DNA of 64,000 nt from a virus. Each line of letters starts with the position of its first letter. Positions within the stretch are counted from its first letter, which is position 1. The stretch lies in the IMG/VR virus record IMGVR_UViG_3300009786_000012, positions 1-64,000 of that record, one strand, 5' to 3'. The position numbers and the translations under genes were made by a program. Under the pieces are notes generated by a model. The model saw nothing but the letters and a program-made list of their open reading frames with translations, was not told where the DNA came from and did no database searches. This document shows, one piece after another, positions 35,301-45,287 of this stretch.

Positions 35301-35551
35301 CCACTGATAATGGAAATTGTCCTGAATGTGGATATATTCATCCCCCAGTAGCAGACGGGGAATGTCCACTAGCAAAAGAATCAAAGTTAGAAAATGATAG
35401 AGCAAATGATCCTAGACTTATAACATGGAGTCAGGCTATTCAAACTAAGGTAAATCAAGTTTGGAAAAGTCTTCCTTTGGAATCAAGGGAAGATTTTGCC
35501 AAACAAATATATAGCAATATTGAGTCGTTTTGGATAAAAACATCCAAGTAA
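35297..35551 (+). CDS. small zinc-ribbon-like protein
   Basis: An 84-residue protein with CPECGYIH at residues 8-15 and a further Cys-Pro at about 23-24, suggesting a partial zinc knuckle with three cysteines and a histidine. The rest is helical. It overlaps the preceding small gene by 4 nt. Function unknown; perhaps a small regulator. Confidence 0.6.
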   Translation: MTTDNGNCPECGYIHPPVADGECPLAKESKLENDRANDPRLITWSQAIQTKVNQVWKSLPLESREDFAKQIYSNIESFWIKTSK

Positions 35552-35571
35552 TTTTTTTTGTAGGAATTTAA

Positions 35572-36903
35572 ATGCCAGCTATTGATATTTCAAAGGTAAA
35601 TAGACTTGGTAAGAATTTTAGTGTAGAATTATACATAGGAAATGTAGACATATCTAAATTCTTGACCCGGGTTCGTATGATACATACTGCGAATTCAGTG
35701 TGGCCGAAATTTAGTATAAGTTTGAACATTAGTTCAAATGATATAATCTTAAATGACATTTATGGTCAAGAAACAATGCATTTGAGAATCTACTTAATGC
35801 AAGAAGATAATATGCCAGTGGAGTTGGTACAGTACAAATTGTTGTATTTAAAAGCTGATACTCATCTATTCCTTAGACCTGAAATGAATGAAACAGAAAC
35901 ACCAGATACAATGGGTGATAGAGGTCCAGTAACATTTACTGCAATTCCACTTCCTTCATTTAATACAATGTGTTCTTTTGTAAATTATATTGCAGAAGAA
36001 GAAGATCCTAGTCTATGTCCTGTAGATACAGTGGCTAAGATAATAACAGATTTAGGATTAGGAGATAGATTAGATATAGATAATAGGGGGAAGAATTTAG
36101 AGTTGATTCCTCAGTTTATATGCCCACCAATGACAGTAACACAAATGATTTCATTTATAGATAATGCATTTTCTTTATATAATGGGCCGATGTTTAGATT
36201 TTGTGGATTTGATGGGAAGATTCATATGTGGAATTTAAATGAGAAAATAAAAGATATTCCCGTATGTAGAATATTCCAGATGAACACTGCAAGACGAGAT
36301 AAGACTCTATTCTCTAAAATAATGGATGATGTACATAATAATAGTGGTACATATTACACTAGAGATCCTATTAAAACTTTATATTTTGGAAATAGTTCTA
36401 TTGTAGAAAATGGATTTAATAGAGTATTTACAACACATCCCCCAAATGATTTATATCAACATTTTTCTGAGACTATTGGAAATATTGCAACAACCAAAGG
36501 TGTGTTTGAAGGATCTTCAGGGGCAAAGATGCATCCTAATGTAAGAATCCGAAAACGGTATACTCATAATATTGGTGGTGTGAGTAATTCAGCATTGGCA
36601 ACGACAGCCGTCTCCAATGATATCAGAAGTATGTTGGGGATGGGGATTACAATAAGAAGAAATATCAGGATGATACCTATTGTTAAAATAGGAAATCCAG
36701 TAGATTTTGTACCAACGATATTTGAATATCAATCATATAGAGGAAAGTATATTTTGAATTCTAGTGATTTTATTCTTAGTAGGGAAACATCTGATAACTG
36801 GGATTCAGTGTGCCACTTGACATTATTCAGAACTTCTCCTAGTTATTTTGAGAATCCAATTATAGAAAATAAATTTTCTGGATCAACTCAAAATATAGTT
36901 TAA
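35572..36903 (+). CDS. probable baseplate hub / tail protein (gp27-like)
   Basis: A 443-residue protein rich in beta strands with an N-terminal IGNVDISKFLTRVRMIHTA segment and middle region TVTQMISFIDNAF, patterns seen in hub proteins of contractile tails (T4 gp27, P2 gpD, Mu gp44) where two barrel domains form the hexameric ring under the tube. Its position just before the terminase and tape-measure genes fits a virion role. No lysozyme or LysM domain is seen. The hub assignment is inferred from pattern and context; tail protein is more certain. Confidence 0.55.
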   Translation: MPAIDISKVNRLGKNFSVELYIGNVDISKFLTRVRMIHTANSVWPKFSISLNISSNDIILNDIYGQETMHLRIYLMQEDNMPVELVQYKLLYLKADTHLFLRPEMNETETPDTMGDRGPVTFTAIPLPSFNTMCSFVNYIAEEEDPSLCPVDTVAKIITDLGLGDRLDIDNRGKNLELIPQFICPPMTVTQMISFIDNAFSLYNGPMFRFCGFDGKIHMWNLNEKIKDIPVCRIFQMNTARRDKTLFSKIMDDVHNNSGTYYTRDPIKTLYFGNSSIVENGFNRVFTTHPPNDLYQHFSETIGNIATTKGVFEGSSGAKMHPNVRIRKRYTHNIGGVSNSALATTAVSNDIRSMLGMGITIRRNIRMIPIVKIGNPVDFVPTIFEYQSYRGKYILNSSDFILSRETSDNWDSVCHLTLFRTSPSYFENPIIENKFSGSTQNIV

Positions 36904-36909
36904 ATATTT

Positions 36910-38631
36910 ATGGAAACAACAACAGAACGATTAGAGATATACTATAAAGCTAAAGAAGATTCTGTCTATTTTATAGAGCATTTTATAGAGCTAGAAGAAG
37001 TAGGCGGAAACATTCTATTTAAGTTGTACGATCCACAAAAAGATTTCTTGCGTACTATTGTAAATGATCATCATGTTATAACTTTAAAGTCAAGACAGAT
37101 TGGAATTTCAACAATAGTTCAAGCATTTATTGTATGGGCATTGATATTCAATAAAAACGTTGTTGTTGGTGTTGTTAGTAGAGATGGTCCTGAGTCTACT
37201 GACTTTTGCAGAAAGGTCATGGCAATGATCAGGAATTTACCAGATTGGATCAGACCTAAATTTGTTAAAGAAGCAGAGCAAACATTCATATTAGATAATG
37301 GATGTAAATTTCATGCATCACAGGTAAATGCAAAGAAACCTGAAAACTTATTTAGAGGAAAGGCATGTACGATTGTTGTTGTGGATGAAGCTGCATTCAT
37401 TGATTATATAGATGAAGCATTCTCGGGATTTGGACCAACTCTTGTTAAGGCCCAAAGTGCAGCCGAAGCAAAGGGAGTTCCTTATGGGACAATAGTAATT
37501 AGTACTCCTAATAAAACTGTAGGTATTGGTAAATGGTATTATGAGCGTTGGGTAGAAGCTGAGACTAATCCTAATTCTATCTATAAAGCTAAAAAGATTC
37601 ATTGGAAGCAGGTTAAAGAATTCAGAGAAGATCCTACTTGGTATCCTAGGCAGTGTGCTATCTTACATAATGATCGTGCAAAGATTCAACAAGAGCTAGA
37701 AATGAAATTCTTAGCTTCAATAAATTCATTTTTCCCTGGTGAAATTATCGAGAAACTTAATGATGTTGATACTCCCCCTATAGCCAAGTTGACATTTGAG
37801 AGTCACGATTTGCAGATATGGAAACAGCCAAATAAAGATTCATATTATATGATATGTGTTGATGTGGCATCTGCATCTGGTACTGATTATTCAGCAATTG
37901 AAATTATAGATTATGTTACATTTGAACAGGTTGCGGAGTATGTAGGTAAGCTACGGGTTGATGATTTTTGTAAGGTAGTGGAGTCAGTGTGTAAGATTTT
38001 CCCACGGAATTTAACTATTGTAGAGGAAAACTCATATGGTAATCAAGTTATAGAATTTTTAACTCGAAGTTCAATCGACCATAATTTATATCAGCATAAA
38101 ATAAAGAACACCGCCAAGAATAAACGACCAACATACAAATATGGATTATCAACGAATGCACAAACTAGACCTTTGATCTTTGATTCGTTATACACATATG
38201 TATCTGAAAATACTAATCTTATTAAATCTAGGAAGTTAGCATTGGAGCTTATAGGACTAGAAGAAAATACAGGTGGTCGAATTAATAGAGTTGAAGCCTC
38301 TAGGGGAATGAATGACGATATGGCTATATCATTAGGATTTGGTGCATATGTTAGAATGTATGATCCACCCATGAGTATATCGTCTGTTACATCTGAAGCT
38401 GTAGTTGATGATATGATGGGAGTATTAGATATGGGATTCTCGGAAGGTAGTTATAGTTCTGATATTAATGATATGAAGTATAGAGAGAAAATGACCCAAC
38501 ATGACGTAAGTAATAAAATTCTTAAACATATCAAAGAGAATTTACATGAAGTAAGTAAAGATTCTCCTATGGTAGATGTAACTAAAATATTAGGATTTAA
38601 TATAAATGATTCAGACGATATTGTACATTAA
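36910..38631 (+). CDS. 17: terminase large subunit (T4 gp17-like)
   Basis: A 573-residue DNA-packaging motor. The ATPase has a variant Walker A SRQIGIST (61-68), Walker B VVVDEA (156-161) and the coupling motif VISTPNKT (196-203). The C-terminal RNase H-like nuclease has CVDVASASGTD with D318 and a second acidic site in IVEENSYG. It cuts concatemers and drives DNA into the head. Gene 16-like small terminase is not recognised nearby. Confidence 0.95.
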   Translation: METTTERLEIYYKAKEDSVYFIEHFIELEEVGGNILFKLYDPQKDFLRTIVNDHHVITLKSRQIGISTIVQAFIVWALIFNKNVVVGVVSRDGPESTDFCRKVMAMIRNLPDWIRPKFVKEAEQTFILDNGCKFHASQVNAKKPENLFRGKACTIVVVDEAAFIDYIDEAFSGFGPTLVKAQSAAEAKGVPYGTIVISTPNKTVGIGKWYYERWVEAETNPNSIYKAKKIHWKQVKEFREDPTWYPRQCAILHNDRAKIQQELEMKFLASINSFFPGEIIEKLNDVDTPPIAKLTFESHDLQIWKQPNKDSYYMICVDVASASGTDYSAIEIIDYVTFEQVAEYVGKLRVDDFCKVVESVCKIFPRNLTIVEENSYGNQVIEFLTRSSIDHNLYQHKIKNTAKNKRPTYKYGLSTNAQTRPLIFDSLYTYVSENTNLIKSRKLALELIGLEENTGGRINRVEASRGMNDDMAISLGFGAYVRMYDPPMSISSVTSEAVVDDMMGVLDMGFSEGSYSSDINDMKYREKMTQHDVSNKILKHIKENLHEVSKDSPMVDVTKILGFNINDSDDIVH

Positions 38632-38679
38632 CTTTGTTAAGTATAAGATCCTAGAACAAAATACAAAGAGGCTTAGTAG

Positions 38680-39555
38680 ATGACCGATTTACAAGAGAAA
38701 TTAGGAATTATTCCTTTCTCTGTTAAAGAGATTGTAAAATTACATGATTATTCGGTCTATTCCTCGGAGAAATTAAAATCTAGTTTTATTGATATAGTGT
38801 CTAAGAATAAATTAATATCTCCAGTCAGAGGACCTATTTCGAATCTAATAAATGATGATGTCATAGTACCAGGCTTTATGTCGAAGAATATTATTAAGCT
38901 TCTTTTACATAAAAAATTTGCTAATGGATTTAAAAAGACTTTGATGGGGATATATCATCCTGAGAGTCATAAAATATATATTTTAATGGACAATAATGTA
39001 AATTTATTTTCATGGGTATCAGATAAAAATGTATCTCAAATACTTTTACATGAAGTAATGCATTATGCATGTAGACAAGATCAAAACAAGTTTTTTAATA
39101 TTTTTAAAGATATGTTTGCATCATACTATAGCAAATTTTTCGAGATTTATGCGGGAATACAAATTGAATCAAATTCAGCAAAACGAATAGCAAAATTTCT
39201 AATATCAAACTTTGAAAATACTAAACAGTATAAAGTCAACTTAAAGGTGTACTATGAGTTTATAAAAAAAGAACTTAGTGTGTTTGGGAAAAAACGAGCA
39301 GAAGAAATTGCAATGGATTTGGCATCGGCGTTTGGTCTTTATATGAAAAACAATGCTGTGTTTGTTGCGACAATAAATAATAACAAACAGATGAATAATT
39401 TGTATTATGCATTAATAGATGCATACAAAGAAATCGGAATAGTTGACCCAGATACAACTGCGGCACAGGAATTAATGTGGCCTAGTGAAATAGCAGCTAT
39501 AGCATGTGATAAGCCCAATTCTTTACATTACAAGGTAATAAATTTATTAACTTAG
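38680..39555 (+). CDS. putative zinc metallopeptidase (HExxH)
   Basis: A 291-residue protein with LLHEVMHYAC, an HExxH zinc motif at H124-H128 on a predicted helix, after a beta segment HKIYILMDNN as in gluzincins and metzincins. The third ligand is not obvious; E or D residues lie 40-60 residues on. It lies between terminase and tape measure, so it could process a tail or head protein, or be a virion-carried enzyme. A different HExxH protein (59889) is fused to a VWA domain. Confidence 0.65.
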   Translation: MTDLQEKLGIIPFSVKEIVKLHDYSVYSSEKLKSSFIDIVSKNKLISPVRGPISNLINDDVIVPGFMSKNIIKLLLHKKFANGFKKTLMGIYHPESHKIYILMDNNVNLFSWVSDKNVSQILLHEVMHYACRQDQNKFFNIFKDMFASYYSKFFEIYAGIQIESNSAKRIAKFLISNFENTKQYKVNLKVYYEFIKKELSVFGKKRAEEIAMDLASAFGLYMKNNAVFVATINNNKQMNNLYYALIDAYKEIGIVDPDTTAAQELMWPSEIAAIACDKPNSLHYKVINLLT

Positions 39556-39562
39556 GATTTTA

Positions 39563-42500
39563 ATGGCAGAAGATTATCAAATGAGAGATCTTAGCTCTCA
39601 GGTATCCTCTTTATCTGACAGTATTAAGAATCTTTCAACTACAACTATAAGAGCAGCTTCCCGTCCTATCACTGCGGCAGCTAGTGCTATAAAAGACCAA
39701 GTAGGTTTTAGTGGAACACAAGCTGCTGGAATAACGGTTGCTACTGCAATTAATCCATTTGTTGGCCAGTTAGCTAAAAGTATTATAGAAAAAAATAAAG
39801 GTACTCTTTCTTCTGCTGTACGAGGAATGTATCAAGGAACTAAAGATTTAGCAGGTGCAGTTAAAAACAAGCTCAATAGAGAGAAATCTCAAAAAAATAT
39901 GATTGATGGTGGCCCTAAAGAAAAATTATCGGTAATATCTAAAGGGCATATGTCTAATCAAACTAGAGATGATAAAGGTAGATTTGTAGATAAAACCGAA
40001 AAATCTAAAACGAGATCTAAAAAGAGAATACATAATACATCCTATAGTAGAATGTATGGTTCTTCAGATGAAATTGAAGCAATTGACAGATTAAGAATTA
40101 GTAATGCACAATGGTTAATAGCAGTAAATACCCTTACTAAAGGTGAACTTAAAAAGAAAAATTTACCTAAAGCTAGAAAGGGTGGGTTTGTAACAAAGTC
40201 AGGACAAGCGATTGTCCATGAAGGGGAAGCTATTATACCATCTAAAGCATTACAATTACAGTTAGATTATCTTCATATTATATCTTCTAATATAGCAAAA
40301 ACTTCACCTAACGTACAACTGATGGCAGATAATGTTGGTATCTTGGGTGCTACTATGCTTAGTATGGCTGATAACGTGGTTGATTCATTTGTTAAATCTG
40401 GTCCTCTTAAATCTGTGTGGAAGGGATTTAAAATGTTTACAGATTTCGTATCTTTCACTGCTAATTATACAGTATTAAGTGGTCCTGCTCAAAAATATTC
40501 TAGACGGGTAATTAGAAGAACTGCAATAGATACAATAGCTGTATCTGCTATGTCTATATTTGGACAATTGTCTTATGGATTTGAGGTGATGCAAGATCAG
40601 TTGAATAGAATTATTCAAAATACGGGTGGCGGAGCAATAACTCCAAAAGGCAGAGGATTAATTGACGGACCAGATAAATTATGGGATAGATTCAAGAGAT
40701 TTTCAGCATCTGGTGATTTTTTAGATTTGATGTCATCTGATACGGGTGAACAGAAAGCAGGTGGTGGATTATTTAGTAGGGCTAAAGGCAGACTAAATAG
40801 TATGCTAGGTAGAGCACCTAAGGCCGCAATGGGATCTATGGTGCCATTGAATGTTACGAAACAAGGGATGGTACATGTTCAACCTGGAGAAATGATAAGT
40901 CCTAGTGGTGATAATGCACAGAGACGATGGAAGAAAAATGCAACAGATACACAACAAGCTGCTGAATATACTAAACGGTTATATGATCACACTGTAATAA
41001 CTGATCGTAAGACATCAATGCATCAAGGAAAACACTGGGAATGGCTTAGAAAGAATAAGTTTAATGCATTGTTAAATAATCTTTGGGTGATAATGGCATC
41101 TGTGGTTGGTTCTATTGGTGCTGCTATCACTGGAGTATTTGGTGGTGCTTTTTCAGGCATTGCTTCGCTACTCGGGTTAAAAACAATAACAAAAGGAGGA
41201 GCAGTATCAAAAGCTAGTGGAGCTCTCACAGGAGTAGGAGAAGCAGCAGAAAAAGGAAAATTCTTTAAAGGTGGGATGTTTCAGTCTGCAAAACGAGTAG
41301 GTTTAAAATTATTAGGTAAAGGGCCAATGTCTGCACTATCAAAATTATTGGGAGGAGCAAAAGGAGTAAAGGGTGCTGGTGCACTTGTTGGAGTTACTGG
41401 CATTTTAGGAGGAGTTGGAGCAGTTAAGCTTCTGGCACCTATAGCGGGACTAGCTTCCAAAATATTCCTTCCCTTGTTGATTATTACTACGGTCATCGAT
41501 GGAATCATTGGGTGGACTAAAGCCGGAACATGGTTTGATACACTTAAGCCAACGTTATTAATGAAATTTTCATCATTAGTTGGTGGAGTACTTGATGGGT
41601 TATGGAGAATAATACAATGGCCTGTAAATTTCATACTGGAAAGACTGGGTGTTAATTTTCAATTACCCGGTTTGGGTAAACCGATAGCTAAGTATTTAAA
41701 CTTTATGGGTGAGATGAATTTAAAGATTCTTGGATTTCTAGGAGATTCTATATCTAATATCGTTTCCTTTTTAATGAATCCTGCTGAAAGTCAAAAACGA
41801 GTTACTGCTTCTATTAAAGCTATAGTCCCTAGAATACTTGATTTCCTTCAAAAGGATCTTCCAGATATAGTAATCCCTAACATAATTGGTATAATGAAAA
41901 AGTTTGTTTCTGGAGTAGTTACTTTCTTTTCCTCTGGTGGAAACTACTGGAAGATAGCAGAAATAATATTTGACATAACTATTAAGTATATTAAAACACA
42001 AGCGTTCCTGGGTAAGATAGTGGGTAAGATGGTATGGCATATATCTAAACTTATTTTCTGGCATCTGCCTAAATTATTTGTGAATGTATTTTACTCTTTA
42101 GGAGAAGCATTATACGAGAATAGGGACAGGATTATTCCTATGATATTATCTCCAATTATAGCTATTGGTGAAGCAGCAGTTGCAATAAAAGATATAGTAG
42201 CTGAGACATCCATATTTTTTGCAAAGAAGATAGCCTCTACTGTATCGAGTTTATATAATCTTATAATCACTGGTATTAAATCTGCAATGTCATCCATAAT
42301 AAAGGATAATCCTTTACTTAGAAAAGCTATATCCTTAGCTCCTGGCGGGAAAGGTCTTTTAGCTTCAATTGATGCAGTAGAGACTGATAGAAAGAAACAC
42401 AGTACAAACTTAGCTATAGCCCAATATACTGGTACTGGTAAGGATAAGGCGTTAGGGGGAAGGCTTCTTAATGGTCTTAATTATCGTCAATTAAAAATGG

Positions 42501-42829
42501 TTGCCAGAGGGGAGAATGCATTTAAAGATTCTAAGTATGATAATCTGCGAGAAGGAGCAGCTAATAGATTACGTGTTAATCATGGTGAAATTATTAATGC
42601 TAAAGCTCAAGATGAGATGATGGCAATAAGAGGACAATCAGCTAACCAGAGGAAAATTATGAATCAAATGCATCAAATGCAGACTGCAACCGTTGCACAG
42701 TTAACTAACGTGGGTCAAACAATTATTAATAATACCAATACATCTAATTCTAGTACTACTTCAGCTCCTACAGATGGAGATTTGGATGTTAATATGTCTG
42801 GTGTAGTTAATGGAACAGGAGTAAGATAA
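39563..42829 (+). CDS. tail tape measure protein
   Basis: A 1088-residue protein with long helical stretches, Ala/Gly/Lys-rich composition and hydrophobic segments (around 500-540, 600-650 and 725-900) typical of tape measure proteins, which set tail length and insert into the host membrane on infection. Two copies of a short motif, GGFVTKSGQAIVHEGEAIIP and a weaker GSMVPLNVTKQGMVHVQPGE, occur around 210 and 425; such glycine-rich repeats are common in tape measures. It overlaps the next gene by one base (TAATG). Confidence 0.85.
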   Translation: MAEDYQMRDLSSQVSSLSDSIKNLSTTTIRAASRPITAAASAIKDQVGFSGTQAAGITVATAINPFVGQLAKSIIEKNKGTLSSAVRGMYQGTKDLAGAVKNKLNREKSQKNMIDGGPKEKLSVISKGHMSNQTRDDKGRFVDKTEKSKTRSKKRIHNTSYSRMYGSSDEIEAIDRLRISNAQWLIAVNTLTKGELKKKNLPKARKGGFVTKSGQAIVHEGEAIIPSKALQLQLDYLHIISSNIAKTSPNVQLMADNVGILGATMLSMADNVVDSFVKSGPLKSVWKGFKMFTDFVSFTANYTVLSGPAQKYSRRVIRRTAIDTIAVSAMSIFGQLSYGFEVMQDQLNRIIQNTGGGAITPKGRGLIDGPDKLWDRFKRFSASGDFLDLMSSDTGEQKAGGGLFSRAKGRLNSMLGRAPKAAMGSMVPLNVTKQGMVHVQPGEMISPSGDNAQRRWKKNATDTQQAAEYTKRLYDHTVITDRKTSMHQGKHWEWLRKNKFNALLNNLWVIMASVVGSIGAAITGVFGGAFSGIASLLGLKTITKGGAVSKASGALTGVGEAAEKGKFFKGGMFQSAKRVGLKLLGKGPMSALSKLLGGAKGVKGAGALVGVTGILGGVGAVKLLAPIAGLASKIFLPLLIITTVIDGIIGWTKAGTWFDTLKPTLLMKFSSLVGGVLDGLWRIIQWPVNFILERLGVNFQLPGLGKPIAKYLNFMGEMNLKILGFLGDSISNIVSFLMNPAESQKRVTASIKAIVPRILDFLQKDLPDIVIPNIIGIMKKFVSGVVTFFSSGGNYWKIAEIIFDITIKYIKTQAFLGKIVGKMVWHISKLIFWHLPKLFVNVFYSLGEALYENRDRIIPMILSPIIAIGEAAVAIKDIVAETSIFFAKKIASTVSSLYNLIITGIKSAMSSIIKDNPLLRKAISLAPGGKGLLASIDAVETDRKKHSTNLAIAQYTGTGKDKALGGRLLNGLNYRQLKMVARGENAFKDSKYDNLREGAANRLRVNHGEIINAKAQDEMMAIRGQSANQRKIMNQMHQMQTATVAQLTNVGQTIINNTNTSNSSTTSAPTDGDLDVNMSGVVNGTGVR

Positions 42830-44136
42830 TGGCGTCAATAACAGAATCAGGACTCGGTGCAAAAGAGATTATTCTTAATAATAATATACCATTAGGTCTC
42901 CCGCCTTTAGACGGAAGAATAATGGGTATGGATGCCAAAGGACCAACTCCTGATGATGCGATTATAGACACTCTTCCTATATTAGAACTTAGTCCAAAAA
43001 CTCCTAGATTATCACATTCTGGATCAGAATTTTACAGACTTACTGCTGCAATGGATGGTGGAACTCATGTTAAACCTTCATTTAGACAGCATCTTAAAGA
43101 TACATATAACATAATATTGAAAGGCAATGGAACATCACAGAATACACTTAAATATGCAACATTAAATAACAATCCTCCTACTGAATCATATAGTAATGAT
43201 TATGAAGAAAGTATGTTTGCTAGTAGTACAGATGCTGCATCTAAAGCAGTTAGAGAGTTTACATTTGCAACAGGAACAGAAACAGCAGGACAAGGATTGA
43301 AGACACTTTCAGAACTATTACCAGATGCCCTGTCAGGAACTTTAACAGGATGGGGAGAGTCTTTAGATTCAAGATTAAAAAATAGTGGAGTTTCGGGTCA
43401 AGCCAAAACAATTGGTAATGCTGTGTCAGGGGTACTTATGGGTCATAAATTAGACTTTCCCCATATTTGGAAATCTTCAGGGTGGTCTCCATCATATAGA
43501 GCACAGATCAGATTATATAATCCGTATCCTAACGATAGCGATATGACACACAAATATATAACTGCCCCATTAGCTACCCTTATGATGTTCGTTACACCAA
43601 GGAGTGTTGATGGGCATACATTCTTCTGGCCTTGGTTGTGTGGTGCCAGAATCGCTGGATTATTTAATTTGAAGGCAGCGTACATAAAAACTGTAACAGT
43701 TACAAAGGGTGGAGACGATAATCATATTGCATATAATCAACGTCCCGGTATTGTAGATGTTACAGTTGAAATTGGTAGTTTATATGACACGATGGTTAAT
43801 GTTACTAAAGCTGCACATGGTATAAAAACAGATACCCCTACGGTATTAGATTACTTAAATGAATTTGGGGCATGTAAGGGGTGGTCAGACGGTGCACAAG
43901 AGAGTCCTCCTCATTGGATAAATTATGGTGGGGATGATTATCCTGATAAACAATTCCACATTGATTCTGCTCTTGATGATGAGGCTAGTATTGTGTTGGC
44001 TACTAAACCGAGCTCAATATCCAGAGTAAGTAGTACTGGTACTAGAAATGATACATCTGCCAGAGTGACGCCGGCACAAATTGCCCGAGGTAATGGGCTT
44101 GTTAATTCAAATCCTGGCTTGTTTAATACTACTTAA
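42829..44136 (+). CDS. baseplate / tail-tube-associated structural protein
   Basis: A 435-residue protein with a flexible N-terminal 180 residues and a compact C-terminal domain holding WSPSYRAQIRLYNPYPND, TPRSVDGHTFFWPWLCGARI and VDVTVEIGSLYDTMV, patterns seen in T4 gp48/gp54-type proteins joining tube and baseplate. It follows the tape measure gene directly. Its stop codon overlaps the stop of the convergent minus-strand gene (shared TTAA at 44133-44136). Exact T4 counterpart uncertain. Confidence 0.55.
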   Translation: MASITESGLGAKEIILNNNIPLGLPPLDGRIMGMDAKGPTPDDAIIDTLPILELSPKTPRLSHSGSEFYRLTAAMDGGTHVKPSFRQHLKDTYNIILKGNGTSQNTLKYATLNNNPPTESYSNDYEESMFASSTDAASKAVREFTFATGTETAGQGLKTLSELLPDALSGTLTGWGESLDSRLKNSGVSGQAKTIGNAVSGVLMGHKLDFPHIWKSSGWSPSYRAQIRLYNPYPNDSDMTHKYITAPLATLMMFVTPRSVDGHTFFWPWLCGARIAGLFNLKAAYIKTVTVTKGGDDNHIAYNQRPGIVDVTVEIGSLYDTMVNVTKAAHGIKTDTPTVLDYLNEFGACKGWSDGAQESPPHWINYGGDDYPDKQFHIDSALDDEASIVLATKPSSISRVSSTGTRNDTSARVTPAQIARGNGLVNSNPGLFNTT

Positions 44137-45281
44137 TTGCTGAAATGATTATAAACAAGCATAGCAATATAATATGCTAAATAGCTCCTTGAAATATGCT
44201 TCGATTGAGAAGAGAGTTTATCGAATTTTTCAACATAACCTAAATCTTGGTTAAGTTGATTATGTACTTGAATTAGGACCTTTTTAAAGTACACAGGTTT
44301 TGTACTTTTCTTTATTGCCATTAGTTTTTTGACTATTTTTGCATAGTCATTTTGTGGCATATGTACACTAGGAGTTTCTCGTAATAACAAGAATATTAGT
44401 AATTCTAGATTCTCCGTGTATTTAGTATTAGTTAAAGTATTTGAATATTCTTTAGCTAACCGTCTATTAAATTTGGTAATTTGCTGAGATAATTTAATGG
44501 CACTAGTATCTACGGCTCTATAGATAGTAATTTCTTTAGCAATTCTTCCAGCTTCTATTCTTAATTTTTTATCTGTGGTTTGTTCTTCTGGAAGATCTTC
44601 TTTTGTTAATCTTGATGCTCCGCCATCTTTCGCAATGTCATAATACTTATTAGCGAAGCTCCTAACTGATTGGTTAATTCTTCCACGTAGTACATATATC
44701 ATATCAATAATTTCTACAGGATCATCATTAGATAGACCCTTTTGGAACTTCTTATAGACTTGACCCGATAAATATAATACGGCTTCCCCAATTGTTTTTT
44801 TGGTCGTAAATAAATGATTATGTGATAACCTACTAATGGCTGCTCTAAAATAATCTGGGTTACAGTATTTTATAAACTTATACATTGTATTAGTATAGAA
44901 TCTTAATGCTAAAAGATTTAATGTAGCTAGACCAGCGGCGGAATCTTTTTTGATTGTAAAGTCTTGACAAATTAATACAAGTAAAACAGTTTGAGCATCA
45001 TGCAGAAGTTTAGGATCTACTTTCTTCCATTTTGGATTTCTGTATTTAGCTTTAGAATATGCTAATAGATCAGCTTCATTAGATTTAGTTACATGTAGAA
45101 GTTCTTTGTGTATATCCGCAACACGTGGATAGTAGCATTCCTGAATCAAGAATTGAAGCTCATTAGCTACTTTCTTTAAAATTAATCTATGAAGTTTAGC
45201 TGCATCAAGTATAGCAATTATATCGTCCTTAGAAGTGTTGTTAGGTGCATCTAATTTTCGAATGTAGGATATGTTAGGCAT
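44133..45281 (-). CDS. unknown helical protein at the end of the minus-strand tail unit
   Basis: A 382-residue, lysine-rich, almost wholly helical protein. No motif is recognised. It is the last gene of the minus-strand unit containing sheath-to-gp6 genes, 6 nt after the gp6-like gene. The position suggests a virion or assembly protein, but nothing in the sequence proves this. No terminator is visible between it and the convergent plus-strand gene, which shares its stop. Confidence 0.65.
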   Translation of the reverse strand: MPNISYIRKLDAPNNTSKDDIIAILDAAKLHRLILKKVANELQFLIQECYYPRVADIHKELLHVTKSNEADLLAYSKAKYRNPKWKKVDPKLLHDAQTVLLVLICQDFTIKKDSAAGLATLNLLALRFYTNTMYKFIKYCNPDYFRAAISRLSHNHLFTTKKTIGEAVLYLSGQVYKKFQKGLSNDDPVEIIDMIYVLRGRINQSVRSFANKYYDIAKDGGASRLTKEDLPEEQTTDKKLRIEAGRIAKEITIYRAVDTSAIKLSQQITKFNRRLAKEYSNTLTNTKYTENLELLIFLLLRETPSVHMPQNDYAKIVKKLMAIKKSTKPVYFKKVLIQVHNQLNQDLGYVEKFDKLSSQSKHISRSYLAYYIAMLVYNHFSN

Positions 45282-45287
45282 GGTTTA

